Below, in pieces: positions 1 through 7,591 of a DNA stretch of 35,228 bases. The position numbers and the translations under genes were made by a program. Under the pieces are notes generated by a model. It had not been told where the DNA came from, did no database searches, and saw nothing but the letters and a program-made list of their open reading frames with translations. Origin of the DNA: an uncultured Verrucomicrobiota bacterium (GTDB lineage: Bacteria > Verrucomicrobiota > Verrucomicrobiia > Verrucomicrobiales > Akkermansiaceae); contig CALMKO010000316.1 of NCBI GenBank assembly GCA_937867415.1, positions 1 through 35,228 of the forward strand, in the 5' to 3' direction. Every line of letters begins with the position of its first letter. Positions within the stretch are counted from its first letter, which is position 1.

Positions 1-397
1 CCTTGATCGGTGGGGAGGGTTTGGTGGTAGCGCGCAAGGCTACCACGGGAACGGCCGCAGGAACGGCGACAGGAACGGCGACAGGAACGGCGACAGGAAC
101 GGCGACAGGAACGGCGACAGGAGTGGCGACAGGAGTGGCGACAGGAGTGGCGACAGGAGTGGCGACAGGAGTGGCGACAGGAACCGATGGCTCTGCCAGA
201 GAATCAGGAGAGACCGTTGGGAGGTTTTCTGGAGCAGGGGGCGTGGAAGTGTCGGCCGGTGGCGTGACAGGCGCTTTTTCAGCCTCACCTTGAAGGCGGT
301 CTTTCAGCTGTTGCAGGGCCTCTGGATTCTGCTCGAGAAGCCCGATCAGGTCATTCAGGAGCTTCTGCTGATTCGGTACTTGGTTAGATGGATTCAT
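1..397 (-). CDS. Pro/Val-rich tandem-repeat protein, N-terminal part (cut by window edge)
   Basis: I do not recognise this protein. The minus-strand frame opens at ATG 397-395 (MNPSNQVPNQQKLLNDLIG...) and stays open for 132 codons to the window edge, so the C-terminus is missing. The first ~45 residues are Gln/Leu-rich and probably helical (LLNDLIGLLEQNPEALQQL). A Pro/Thr/Ser-rich linker follows, then five PVAT and five PVAV four-residue repeats, then a basic Pro-rich stretch. Competing frames over the repeat (TATG/VATG on plus, SPFL/SPLL on minus) close within the window and lack a convincing start, so this frame is the best choice. There is no signal peptide or membrane segment in the visible part. 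The leader just before ATG is C/A-rich with no good ribosome binding site. It is divergent from the barrel-like gene at 926. A low-complexity spacer or scaffold role is only a guess. Confidence 0.6.
   Translation of the reverse strand, partial: MNPSNQVPNQQKLLNDLIGLLEQNPEALQQLKDRLQGEAEKAPVTPPADTSTPPAPENLPTVSPDSLAEPSVPVATPVATPVATPVATPVATPVAVPVAVPVAVPVAVPVAVPAAVPVVALRATTKPSPPIK
48..179. repeat. 12-bp tandem repeat, 11 units in two homogeneous blocks
   Basis: Eleven head-to-tail 12-mers. The first (48-59) is degenerate, then five identical GGAACGGCGACA units (60-119), then five identical GGAGTGGCGACA units (120-179). The two unit types differ by two adjacent bases, which changes Val (GTT) to Thr (ACT) in the minus-strand protein. 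As 12 is a multiple of three, copy-number change would lengthen or shorten the protein without breaking frame. Confidence 0.95.
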
Positions 398-854
398 GTC
401 GGTGATGGGTACCCTTTGAAAACGCAGCGATGCTACTCATTGTGCTCTGGCAATTTATCATCTGGATGGAGATCAGATCCAGAAAAGTTTCTGATTCGCG
501 TGGTGGCCCGAAAAAAAAGACCTGATGCGATCCGACAGGAGGCGGGTAAGCGGGGTTCCACGGCCAACCTTGAACGGATCGATCCAAGCGCTTTGTCTCG
601 ATCCGTTTCGCCAGGCTGCTTCAAGAAACCCACGGTTCTTCGACTTAGGGTGGCTCGAGTGGCATCGGCTTTCGTGATGAGCCGGCGAGGTGCGTCCATG
701 TGAAAATGCATCGATGGACTCCAAGTTTGATGGGGCATTCAAGCCTGTCGCCGTGCGTGATCGGCAACTCCATTTGGTGCTAATGTTTACTGGGTGCAAA
801 AGTATTCTATTTGGCACAGCGGCTGCTGGTTAAAAAAAGTTCCCGAATTTATTA
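398..854. other. Non-coding divergent intergenic region
   Basis: Several short open frames cross this stretch on both strands, but none has a plausible start, protein-like composition or recognisable domain. I see no RNA gene. It presumably carries the 5' control regions of the left repeat gene and of the barrel-like gene at 926. Confidence 0.5.
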
Positions 855-883
855 TTGACAGGTTAATCGAGTTCGGGGATACA
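855..883 (+). promoter_or_regulatory. Candidate sigma-70-type promoter of the barrel-like gene
   Basis: A perfect TTGACA (855-860) is followed after 17 bp by GATACA (878-883), which matches the -10 consensus at three of six positions. The site lies in a locally AT-rich stretch 42 bp before the ATG at 926. That leader (about 35 nt from the likely start) is A/C-rich and has no Shine-Dalgarno sequence. Confidence 0.45.
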
Positions 884-925
884 GCCAGCACATCTGCACT
901 TCAGCAAATTAACACAGAAACAACC

Positions 926-1690
926 ATGACATCCACTTATTTAAAGACTGCTTCCACACTTTCTTTTGTCGCTACCGTAGCCCTCGCGGGTTCCGCGTTT
1001 GCTGGCAATGACATGTCCGTCGGAACCACTCCAATGAAAAGCCCTGATCCAGAAGGAATGAACCTCGCAGTTGCTCTCAACTCCGACAGCTTCTTCGGTT
1101 TCTACCCATCCTTCGCGGGTGCATACGGCCTTTCCGAGGACCTGGACCTCACCGTTTACGGGATTTACTGGGGTGGTGGCGGTGTTGGCCAAGCATTCGA
1201 CGACTGGACCGAATTCGGCTTGGGTGTTAACTACAGCCTCACCGACTCGATCTCCATCAACCCGCAAATCGGCTTCCTCTCCGGTAGCCTTCTCTCTCAG
1301 GGAGCTGCAACCGACCAAGGCGACGTGGGCGAGGGTGTCGTTCCAAGCATCACAGTCAACCTGAACTCCGGCAAGCTCGAAGGTCAGTTCTACGCAGGAC
1401 TCTACCTCCCAATCCAAGGCGACAGCGATCAGCTTGAGTTCCTTCACACATGGCTCAGCCTTGGTTACAAGGTGAACGACATCTTCTCTGCTGGTGGCCA
1501 TGTTGAGTGGTTGAGCGGCGGCGAAAGCTTCGACACCGACACCAACTTCATCTGGGTTGGACCTTACGTCCAGTTCCGCAACGAAGACAAGGGTGTGTTC
1601 ATCCGCTTCGCAGGTGGTTTTGAATTCGACGCCAGTGGCGCAGCAGACAGCGGCACCTTCTGGAAGACCGCCGTTGGTTTCAGCTTCTAA
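926..1690 (+). CDS. Secreted outer-membrane beta-barrel-like protein
   Basis: Likely a small outer-membrane barrel. The ATG at 926 gives 254 residues beginning with a textbook signal peptide (MTSTYLKTASTLSFVATVAL..., cleavage probably after AGSAFA at residue ~23). The mature part alternates short Gly/aromatic-rich segments (FFGFYPSFAGAYG, LTVYGIYWGGGG, FGLGVNYSL, FYAGLYLPI, WVGPYVQFR, FIRFAGGFEF), as in amphipathic beta-strands. It ends in TAVGFSF, a C-terminal phenylalanine typical of barrels recognised by the Bam machinery. A longer frame reaches upstream to 794, but those 44 residues overlap the promoter and would bury the signal peptide. Codon use (many AAC, TTC, CAA) suggests strong expression. 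It is monocistronic, with a promoter candidate upstream and a terminator downstream. The exact family and any pore substrate are not identifiable by eye. Confidence 0.8.
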   Translation: MTSTYLKTASTLSFVATVALAGSAFAGNDMSVGTTPMKSPDPEGMNLAVALNSDSFFGFYPSFAGAYGLSEDLDLTVYGIYWGGGGVGQAFDDWTEFGLGVNYSLTDSISINPQIGFLSGSLLSQGAATDQGDVGEGVVPSITVNLNSGKLEGQFYAGLYLPIQGDSDQLEFLHTWLSLGYKVNDIFSAGGHVEWLSGGESFDTDTNFIWVGPYVQFRNEDKGVFIRFAGGFEFDASGAADSGTFWKTAVGFSF

Positions 1691-1746
1691 TTCATCAGTC
1701 GATCTTCAGCAGGTCCTCTGAGATCGCTTGAAGATCACTTCAATCC

Positions 1747-1779
1747 AGCCGCTCCATCGTATGATGGAGCGGCTTTTTT
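1747..1779 (+). terminator. Rho-independent terminator of the barrel-like gene
   Basis: A perfect 12-bp stem AGCCGCTCCATC (1747-1758) / GATGGAGCGGCT (1763-1774) with a 4-nt loop GTAT runs directly into a T tract (1774-1779). It lies 57 bp after the stop codon. Confidence 0.92.
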
Positions 1780-2585
1780 GTGACTTACGCCAGCTCAGCA
1801 GGCGTGACGGCCCTGAGTTGCAGTTGGCAGGCGGTAATGCTGAGGGGTGATGAGATCGAAAAAGACGAATCACGCTGAGAGTAAAGCGGCCATCAAGGAG
1901 CTCAATCATGCAGCGTCTTGGTGCTGATTTACAAAATATTCTTTTATTTTAAAAATAAGAAGCGTTCCAACTCGTCCAGAAGGTGAGCTAATGGGGTGTA
2001 AAACTCAAATTGGTGGGTAAGGGGGCGCCGCGCGTCTGTGTTACTGGTGAATCTGTGGCCTTCGAAATGCGCAAAGCTCTCCGCACAGGCCGACCATTCG
2101 CGGTAGTGGAAAGATTCGCCTGTGAAATTCCGCACGGGGTATGCTCTTGCCGCACTGAAGGCTGAGCGAGCGAGTGCGGCGTTGCTCCGACCTACCCCGG
2201 TCCCCGGGCTTGCAGGTGGTGATCTAGGTTGTGAGTTTCATAGGTTTGGTTGGTTGGGATTCACACTCGCCGGAGGGAAAACCAACGAATAATCCCAGTG
2301 GCTCAGCGTTGTAAAGGAAGCGGGTCGGTGAACCAAAATCTGCGGCGCACTGCTTGATTCCCTGGTCTCGGAAGGCTTTGAAAATCAGCGATTCACATGA
2401 ATGATGTGCCTGTGCGAAAGGTGGTTAAGAAAAGCCTGAAAGAATACCTGCGGGATCCGTTGGTGATCAAGGGTGGGTGAAGCGTCTGGCGGGTGAAGAT
2501 TGGCTGGCTGGACGCCAAGTCACCTTGGGAAACTTGTAATACTAGACTGGAATTCTCCCGCGGCATCATCCAGCATCGCTGTCAC
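1780..2585. other. Gene-poor stretch with decayed coding remnants
   Basis: About 800 bp without a convincing intact gene. On the minus strand two adjacent pieces in different frames look protein-like (described separately). On the plus strand a 27-codon frame (2397-2480, MNDVPVRKVVKKSLKEYL...) overlaps one of them and has no ribosome binding site. I see no transposase signature, tRNA or terminal inverted repeat. Confidence 0.45.
1944..2424 (-). pseudogene. Possible frameshifted gene remnant
   Basis: Reading down the minus strand, a start-less open piece from 2424 to the TAG at 2226-2224 contains RDQGIKQCAADFGSPTRFLY and NAEPLGLFVGFPSGE. The next frame is open from about 2240 to the TAA at 1946-1944 and contains RNFTGESFHYREWSACAES and a C-terminal LLDELERFLFLK. 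Both pieces have protein-like composition and touch each other, as expected of one gene broken by a frameshift. I do not recognise the family, and chance open frames in GC-rich DNA are a real alternative. Confidence 0.22.
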
Positions 2586-3515
2586 ATGCTTGCTTTTTCT
2601 TCCTGCTGGAACAACAGCCGTCACACGGATGGGGAGAGCATGATCGAGGAAATCGTCGATCTCGGGTTTTCGCGCATCGAGCTCTCCCATGGGATGACCA
2701 TCGCCAAGCTTCCGGGAATCAAGAAGGCTCATGCGCGTGGCATCTTCACCTGCTCGGGCGTGCACAATTGTTTTCCCTCGCCGGTGGAGGTGATGATCGA
2801 CGCGCCGGATGCTTATGAATTCACCTCACACCGTCCCTTCGACCGCCAGCGTGCGCTGGATATGACATTCCGCACCCTGGACCTGGCGGCGGAGTTCTCG
2901 GCGCAGTATCTGGTGCTCCACATGGGCTCCGTGCCGCTGAGGCCAAGCCGCTGGACCAAGCCTCTGACCCACATGGTAGCGGAAGGCGGTCAGCATGCGC
3001 CGGACTTCATCAAGATGAAGCTCGCCTTCGTCAGGAAGCGGGAAAAAATTGGCCCGCTCTACTACCAGCGCGCCATCGAGGCTCTCGACGCCATCGCCGG
3101 GCGGGCGGCGGAAGTCGGGGTGAAATTGGCGATCGAATCCCGTTCGCGTTTCGAGGACATGCCCACTGAGCGTGAGATGCTGGCGCTTCAGGCGCATTTT
3201 GAGACAAATCCGTGGGTCGGCTATTGGCACGATTTCGGGCATATCCAGCTCAAGCACAATCTGGGTCTGCTTGATCATGGCGAGTGGCTGGAAAAGATTT
3301 CGCCTCATTTGATCGGCGGGCACGTCCATGATGTGGAGTGGCCCGCGCGCGATCACCGCACGCCATTCAGCGGGACTCTGGACTATCATGCGCTTCTGCG
3401 GTTTTTCCCGGCCGCATGTCCGCTCATTTGGGAATTGAGTCCCACGCGGCGGGCGGAGGAAATCCGCGAGGCTCTGCGGCGCTGGAAAATGGAGTTCCCG
3501 GAACGCTCGCTCTAA
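2586..3515 (+). CDS. Sugar phosphate isomerase/epimerase-like TIM-barrel protein
   Basis: A xylose isomerase-like TIM-barrel protein (AP endonuclease 2 superfamily), 309 residues from the ATG at 2586. Family members are metal-dependent isomerases, epimerases or hydrolases of sugars and small metabolites; the substrate here is unknown. Expected metal-site residues are visible: E184 in LAIESRSR, H215/D216 and H219 in WHDFGHI, H246/H248/D249 in GGHVHD, and E283 in WELSP. The start is uncertain because there is no Shine-Dalgarno sequence. The frame extends back to 2493, but those residues do not fit the barrel start, whereas MLAFSSCWN leads into the first strand; an ATG at 2640 is too far in. The stop is 10 bp before the HD-domain gene, so the two are probably co-transcribed. 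Confidence 0.78.
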   Translation: MLAFSSCWNNSRHTDGESMIEEIVDLGFSRIELSHGMTIAKLPGIKKAHARGIFTCSGVHNCFPSPVEVMIDAPDAYEFTSHRPFDRQRALDMTFRTLDLAAEFSAQYLVLHMGSVPLRPSRWTKPLTHMVAEGGQHAPDFIKMKLAFVRKREKIGPLYYQRAIEALDAIAGRAAEVGVKLAIESRSRFEDMPTEREMLALQAHFETNPWVGYWHDFGHIQLKHNLGLLDHGEWLEKISPHLIGGHVHDVEWPARDHRTPFSGTLDYHALLRFFPAACPLIWELSPTRRAEEIREALRRWKMEFPERSL

Positions 3516-3525
3516 CAAAATCATC

Positions 3526-4170
3526 ATGTCCCTGTTATCCACCGACGAGCCTTGGGCCACCCATTTTTTCAAGCTTCTGACGGAGCATGCCACCGAGGAT
3601 GCCGCGCATAATCCGATGCATATCCACCGGGTGGTCACCAACGCGCGTCGCCTGTGTGCGGCGGAGGGTGCGGATTGGCTGGTGGTGATGCCTGCGGCTT
3701 GGCTGCATGATTGCGTGATCATCCCGAAGTCTTCTCCAGAGCGCAGCCGCGCTTCGCAGCTTGCGGCGCGGCAGGCCATCACCTGGTTGGAAGATCTGGC
3801 TTGGCCGCATGGGCGTCTGGAGGAGATTCATCATGCGATTGAGGCGCACAGTTATACCGCCGGAATCACTCCGCAGACGCTGGAGGCAAAAGTCCTGCAG
3901 GATGCGGACCGCCTCGACGCGCTCGGCGCGGTGGGCCTGGCACGCACCTTGATGCTGGGTGCTGAAATGAAGCGCGAGTTCTACCATGCCGCCGATCCAT
4001 TCTGCCACACGCGCAAGGCGGACGATGGGGTCTTCACGCTGGATCATCTCTACTGCAAGCTCCTGACCTTGGAAGCGACCATGCAGACGCCAAGCGGAAA
4101 AAACGAAGCCCGCCAGCGCACCGCCTACCTGCGGCAATTCCTCGCCCAGTTGGAAAATGAGATCGGATAG
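3526..4170 (+). CDS. HD-domain phosphohydrolase, YedJ-like
   Basis: A metal-dependent HD-superfamily hydrolase of 214 residues. The HD signature is present: H34 in PMHIHRVVTNAR, the H61-D62 pair in AAWLHDC, and the distal Asp in LQDADRLDALGAVG (126-131), which is typical of the YedJ-type subfamily. Two further His residues (H102/H103, H108) lie between, as usual in this group. The length fits the family. Such enzymes are assumed to act on phosphoester or nucleotide substrates, but none can be named from sequence. The leader CTCTAACAAAATCATC before ATG has no Shine-Dalgarno sequence. It follows the TIM-barrel gene closely and converges with the VF530 gene, whose stop lies 7 bp beyond. Confidence 0.85.
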   Translation: MSLLSTDEPWATHFFKLLTEHATEDAAHNPMHIHRVVTNARRLCAAEGADWLVVMPAAWLHDCVIIPKSSPERSRASQLAARQAITWLEDLAWPHGRLEEIHHAIEAHSYTAGITPQTLEAKVLQDADRLDALGAVGLARTLMLGAEMKREFYHAADPFCHTRKADDGVFTLDHLYCKLLTLEATMQTPSGKNEARQRTAYLRQFLAQLENEIG

Positions 4171-4177
4171 GGTCGCC

Positions 4178-4420
4178 TCAGGATGTCGAGCGATCCCGCA
4201 CGGCATCATAGACATACCAATCCTCTAGCCGCTTGCGTGCCCATGGGGTTTTGCGGAGGAAGGTCAGGCTGGATTTGATCGTTGGATCGAACATGAAACA
4301 ACGGATTGGAATCCGGACGCTCATTTCCTGCCAGCCGTGTCGGTCCACCACAGCGCGGAGCACGGTTTCCAGGGTTAGCCCGTGCAGGGGGTCGTTCGGA
4401 TGGGACGAGGGTGATGGCAT
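4178..4420 (-). CDS. VF530 family (DUF2132) small protein
   Basis: A small conserved protein of the VF530/DUF2132 family; its biochemical role is unknown, although its fold has been associated with DNA binding. The diagnostic stretches are DPLHGLTLETVL, IPIRCF and SSLTFLRKTPWARKRLEDWY, which span nearly the whole 80 residues and match the family's usual compact length. I start at the ATG at 4420-4418, just before the domain. An in-frame ATG at 4477, preceded by GGGAAG, would add 19 residues and cannot be excluded. It is convergent with the HD-hydrolase gene and divergent from the small membrane-protein gene at 4520. Confidence 0.88.
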   Translation of the reverse strand: MPSPSSHPNDPLHGLTLETVLRAVVDRHGWQEMSVRIPIRCFMFDPTIKSSLTFLRKTPWARKRLEDWYVYDAVRDRSTS

Positions 4421-4519
4421 CTGCTGCGGATGATTCGTGAAATTCCAATCTGCGTCAATTTTTCCATTTCCGAGCATTCAAGTTGCTTCCCGGGCCGTCA
4501 TGGGGAAACTGGAGGGCGC

Positions 4520-4789
4520 ATGTCGCAAGAGTCTCAAGCCATCGAAGTAGAGGTTGTCGCCATCGATGGAGCCGCGCCCGTGGTGAAGGATCCGGAAACC
4601 GCCGCCGGTCCGCCGCCGTGGCAGAACTGGCGGGGACGGGCTGTGACGTTTGACGGCTACTGGTGGCCGGTGTGGATCATTCTGGGAGCCATCGCTCTGG
4701 TGTTGTTCATGACCGTGGGGCTGGTTTTCGGTGCCATTTACCTGACTTTACGGATTCTCCGGGGATTGATCCGAGCGCTCATCCGCTAG
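4520..4789 (+). CDS. Small membrane protein of unknown function
   Basis: I do not recognise a family. The 89-residue product has an acidic, Pro-rich N-terminus (MSQESQAIEVEVVAIDG, then PPPWQNWRGR) and one long hydrophobic region (VWIILGAIALVLFMTVGLVF onward, ~residues 52-80) that could form one or two membrane passes. It ends in a short basic tail (LRGLIRALIR), consistent with a cytoplasmic C-terminus. The start at 4520 is chosen because GGAGGG (4511-4516) sits directly upstream, one of the few clear Shine-Dalgarno sequences in the window. The frame extends back to 4430 but that part is not protein-like. It lies 62 bp before fabG on the same strand and may be co-transcribed. Confidence 0.65.
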   Translation: MSQESQAIEVEVVAIDGAAPVVKDPETAAGPPPWQNWRGRAVTFDGYWWPVWIILGAIALVLFMTVGLVFGAIYLTLRILRGLIRALIR

Positions 4790-4851
4790 GGGGCTTTCCT
4801 GTTTCATCGCTGGAATTGACAGCAGCCCCCTGCCATCGTCAGGTTGTGGGC

Positions 4852-5598
4852 ATGTCAAGTTTTGCCAACAAAGTTGCCGTTGTCACGGGAGGTGGCCGCG
4901 GAATCGGTCAGGAAATCGCCCGCGCCCTGGCTGCCGGGGGTGCCAAGGTTGCGGTGGTGAGCCGCAGTGCTGCCAGCTGCGGCAAGGCGGCCGAAGAGAT
5001 CAACGCGCTTTTCCCCGGCTCCGCAACTGCCTACGCGGTGGATGTGGCGGACCACGCGGCGGTTCAGGAACTTGCAAAGACGATCGCCACCGAGCTTGGC
5101 CCCGTCAATATCCTCGTCAACAATGCCGGTGTCACCCGCGATGGTCTGCTCATGCGCATGAAAGAGGAGGACTGGGATACCGTGCTCGATACCAACCTCA
5201 AGGGTGCCTTCAACACCGTCAAGGCCTTCATGCGCGTCCTGATGAAGGCCGAGGATCCGAGAATCATCAATATCGCCTCGGTGATCGGTCTCATCGGCAA
5301 CGCAGGGCAGACGAACTACTCCGCAAGCAAGGCCGGCCTCATCGGTTTCACAAAGGCGGTCGCGCGTGAGCTCGCCGGCCGAAGCGTCACTTGCAACGCC
5401 GTGGCTCCGGGCTTCATCACCACCGACATGACCGACGAGCTTCCCCAAGCGGTCAAGGATGGGGTCATCGCTCAAATTCCCCTGGGCACCTTCGGCAAGA
5501 CCGAGGACATCGCGGCCGTAGTCACCTTCCTCGCAAGCCCCGCCGCGCGTTACATCACCGGGCAGGTGATCGCCGTGGATGGTGGAATGACGATGTGA
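4852..5598 (+). CDS. fabG: 3-oxoacyl-[acyl-carrier-protein] reductase
   Basis: NADPH-dependent reduction of 3-oxoacyl-ACP to 3-hydroxyacyl-ACP in fatty acid synthesis (cytoplasmic, short-chain dehydrogenase family). The 248-residue length is typical. The nucleotide-binding motif TGGGRGIGQEIA is at 12-23, NNAG at 90-93, N115 in DTNLKGAF, and the catalytic triad is S143, Y156 and K160 (YSASK). The C-terminal VDGGMTM is the classic FabG ending. The ATG at 4852 places the first beta-strand at the usual distance. It is not in a fab cluster here: there is no fabD, acpP or fabF beside it. Instead the sixA-like gene starts 9 bp after its stop. A different short-chain reductase is possible, but motif and C-terminus favour FabG. 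Confidence 0.92.
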   Translation: MSSFANKVAVVTGGGRGIGQEIARALAAGGAKVAVVSRSAASCGKAAEEINALFPGSATAYAVDVADHAAVQELAKTIATELGPVNILVNNAGVTRDGLLMRMKEEDWDTVLDTNLKGAFNTVKAFMRVLMKAEDPRIINIASVIGLIGNAGQTNYSASKAGLIGFTKAVARELAGRSVTCNAVAPGFITTDMTDELPQAVKDGVIAQIPLGTFGKTEDIAAVVTFLASPAARYITGQVIAVDGGMTM

Positions 5599-5607
5599 TG
5601 CTCCGCC

Positions 5608-6099
5608 ATGAAATTGATTCTTCTCCGCCATGGAAAAGCCGAGGATTCCCATGTCGATGGCGATTTTTCCCGTGCTTTGGTTGGCAAAGGCCGTGACCAG
5701 GCGCGCAATGCGGCGCGCTTGTTGAAGAGTGCGGGCGAGCTTCCCCACATCGTTCTCACCAGTCCGCTGATCCGTGCGCGCCAGACTGCGGACGAGTTCT
5801 GTCAGACGGCTGGCATCCCTGGAGCCACCTTGCAAAGTTGGCTGGCTTGCGGAATGACGCCGGAAACGGCCATGCGTGAACTCGCCGCCTTTCAGGATTT
5901 CAAGAGTGTCGCCATCGTCGGACATGAGCCGGACCTCTCGGGCCTGATCGAATGGCTCCTGGGCGTCAGCGTCGGCAGCGTGGATATGAAAAAAGGAGCC
6001 CTCGCCTGCATTCAGATCCACCCGGGTGCGCGCTCTGGCTCGCTTGCCTACCTCGTCCCGCCTGCCTTGCTCAAGGGTGGGGGATCCCCGGAGGCTTGA
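5608..6099 (+). CDS. sixA: SixA-like histidine phosphatase
   Basis: A histidine phosphatase of the SixA/phosphoglycerate-mutase-like branch, 163 residues. The catalytic LILLRHGKAED motif is at the N-terminus (H8 is the expected phospho-acceptor), SPLIRARQTAD in the middle and VGHEPDLS (second active-site His) about two thirds along. E. coli SixA removes phosphate from histidine phosphotransfer proteins; the partner here is unknown, and small-molecule phosphatase activity is possible. It starts 9 bp after fabG and is probably translated from the same mRNA. Confidence 0.85.
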   Translation: MKLILLRHGKAEDSHVDGDFSRALVGKGRDQARNAARLLKSAGELPHIVLTSPLIRARQTADEFCQTAGIPGATLQSWLACGMTPETAMRELAAFQDFKSVAIVGHEPDLSGLIEWLLGVSVGSVDMKKGALACIQIHPGARSGSLAYLVPPALLKGGGSPEA

Positions 6100-6171
6100 G
6101 AAGCCGTCCCGGCTCGGATGGATGCCTTTTTGCGCTTGCGGCAACCGGCGTGGGAGGCTGGACTGGGTGGG

Positions 6172-6831
6172 ATGAGCGCAGCTGGCACATTTTGGCAAGT
6201 TGGGAGATCACTCCTTTTCGGATTGAGTGTCTTGGGGCTGCCTGCTGCCAAGGCCGAGGTTAAAGTCAACCTGGCGGATGGTTTTGATTTCCCGGTGGGT
6301 AAGCCAAACGCGGAGGGATACTACAAGGCCCGCGGGCTGCGGCTGCGCGCGCCTCAACACTTCGGTGAGGATTGGAACGGCCGCTCGGGAGGAGATTCGG
6401 ACCTTGGCGACCCCGTTTACGCGGTGGCGGATGGTGTGGTCACCTTTGCCTACAACGTCCGCACCGGCTGGGGGAATGTGGTGCTCACGCGGCACGCCTA
6501 TCGCGACCCCTCGACCGGAGAGGTCAAATACTGTGACACTTTGAACGGCCACCTCCACCAAATCATGGTGAAGACCGGCCAGGCGATCAAGCGCGGCCAG
6601 CAAATCGGGACCATCGGCTCGAATTTCGGAATGTATCCCGCCCACCTGCATTTTGAAATCCGCCACAACATCACCATCGGGATGCAACGGAGTGGCGTGC
6701 CGTCCGATCTGGTCAACTGGGCGGATCCGACCCAGTTCATCAATCAATTCCGGAAGCTCAACCGCGAGTGGCGCCCGGTCGCCGTCCCCACGGGCACCTA
6801 TCAGGACTACGGCGGTTTCTCGGGACTTTGA
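6172..6831 (+). CDS. Secreted M23-family metallopeptidase (LytM/peptidoglycan endopeptidase type)
   Basis: A predicted zinc endopeptidase cutting peptidoglycan peptide bridges in the periplasm or outside. From ATG 6172 the 219-residue product has a signal peptide (MSAAGTFWQVGRSLLFGLSV..., cleavage near AAKA-EV at 28). Zinc ligands are visible: H63 and D67 in HFGEDWNG and H160 in HLHFE; H127 in GHLH is the expected catalytic base. All key residues are present, so it should be active rather than an EnvC-like activator. An in-frame ATG at 6118 would give an overlong N-terminal region before the signal peptide. There are no coiled coils or SH3/LysM domains. The nuclease gene follows after a single base. 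Confidence 0.86.
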   Translation: MSAAGTFWQVGRSLLFGLSVLGLPAAKAEVKVNLADGFDFPVGKPNAEGYYKARGLRLRAPQHFGEDWNGRSGGDSDLGDPVYAVADGVVTFAYNVRTGWGNVVLTRHAYRDPSTGEVKYCDTLNGHLHQIMVKTGQAIKRGQQIGTIGSNFGMYPAHLHFEIRHNITIGMQRSGVPSDLVNWADPTQFINQFRKLNREWRPVAVPTGTYQDYGGFSGL

Positions 6832-6832
6832 T

Positions 6833-7564
6833 ATGATTCGGAATCCAAGGCCCAAGAATTCCTGGTTGACGGCCGTGCTGGTGATCGCGGCAGTGGGCCT
6901 TTGGATTTACCAAGAGACCCAATCCGGCTCCGCGCCACGAGGCACCGGATCCAGGCCCGGCGCGTCTTCCAGCAGCCCGTCCCAAAAGGTGGCAGCTCCC
7001 GCCACCAAGGGCGCTCAATCCACCCGGAAGGTGGAAAAGGTGGGGGCTTACGAGTTTTACCAAGGCTGCACCTTGGTGGATGCCCGCAACAATGATGGCG
7101 ATAGTTTTCTCGTGCGCCTGCCCGATGGCAAGAACGTCGAGCTCCGGCTCTACTTCGTGGATACCCCGGAAAGCGCCTTCAAAAACTATGGCGGAGGAGA
7201 GACCAACCACCCGCGAATCCGGCAACAAGCCGCCGACCTGGGAGGAATCACCCCCGAGCAGGCCGTGGAGATCGGGAAAAAGGGAAAAAGCTTCACCCTT
7301 GGACTGCTCTCCAGCCGCCCATTCGGCATCTACACGGCGTGGGATAGTCCTTATCAGGATAACCGTTACCACGCATTTGTCGAAGTCGTGCACGACGGTA
7401 AGTCACGCTGGTTGAGCGAATTGCTCGTCGAGCGCGGGCTGGCCCGGCTGAAGACCAAGCCCGCCGATCTGCCCGATGGCACGCCCGCCTCGAAACAAAC
7501 TGCCCGCCTCAGAGACTTGGAGCGAGCCGCAAAACGTGCCGAACTCGGAGCATGGGGGCTCTAG
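6833..7564 (+). CDS. Membrane-anchored or secreted thermonuclease-like (SNase) protein
   Basis: A staphylococcal-nuclease-fold protein, 243 residues, probably exported. Residues ~11-26 (WLTAVLVIAAVGLWIY) form an uncleaved anchor or signal sequence, followed by a Ser/Pro/Ala-rich linker to ~65. The nuclease core starts with DARNNDGDSFLVRL (calcium-site DGD at 88-90) and ELRLYFVDTPES, supplying R105, D110 and E113, equivalent to R35, D40 and E43 of the S. aureus enzyme. The C-terminal LVERGLARL and RDLERAAKRAELGAWG are typical of the fold. Between them is an insert of about 25 residues (HPRIRQQAADLGGITPEQAV). It starts one base after the M23 stop, so coupled expression is very likely. Confidence 0.85.
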   Translation: MIRNPRPKNSWLTAVLVIAAVGLWIYQETQSGSAPRGTGSRPGASSSSPSQKVAAPATKGAQSTRKVEKVGAYEFYQGCTLVDARNNDGDSFLVRLPDGKNVELRLYFVDTPESAFKNYGGGETNHPRIRQQAADLGGITPEQAVEIGKKGKSFTLGLLSSRPFGIYTAWDSPYQDNRYHAFVEVVHDGKSRWLSELLVERGLARLKTKPADLPDGTPASKQTARLRDLERAAKRAELGAWGL

Positions 7565-7591
7565 CAGCTCGGAAGGTTCCAGCTGCCAGGC

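Noticed and set aside
3-293. Plus-strand open frame with TATG/VATG repeats across the 12-bp repeat
   Set aside because: It begins with TTG at the edge, is pure low-complexity translation of the repeat, and the minus-strand frame has a proper ATG and a non-repetitive N-terminus.
941-1501. 186-codon minus-strand open frame opposite the barrel-like gene
   Set aside because: The plus strand has a signal peptide, promoter candidate and terminator in the correct orientation.
2826-3782. 318-codon minus-strand open frame across the TIM-barrel and HD genes
   Set aside because: It spans two real genes on the other strand and shows no recognisable protein features.
4855-6198. 447-codon minus-strand open frame opposite fabG and sixA
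   Set aside because: Both genes on the plus strand have complete catalytic motifs; the antisense product has none.
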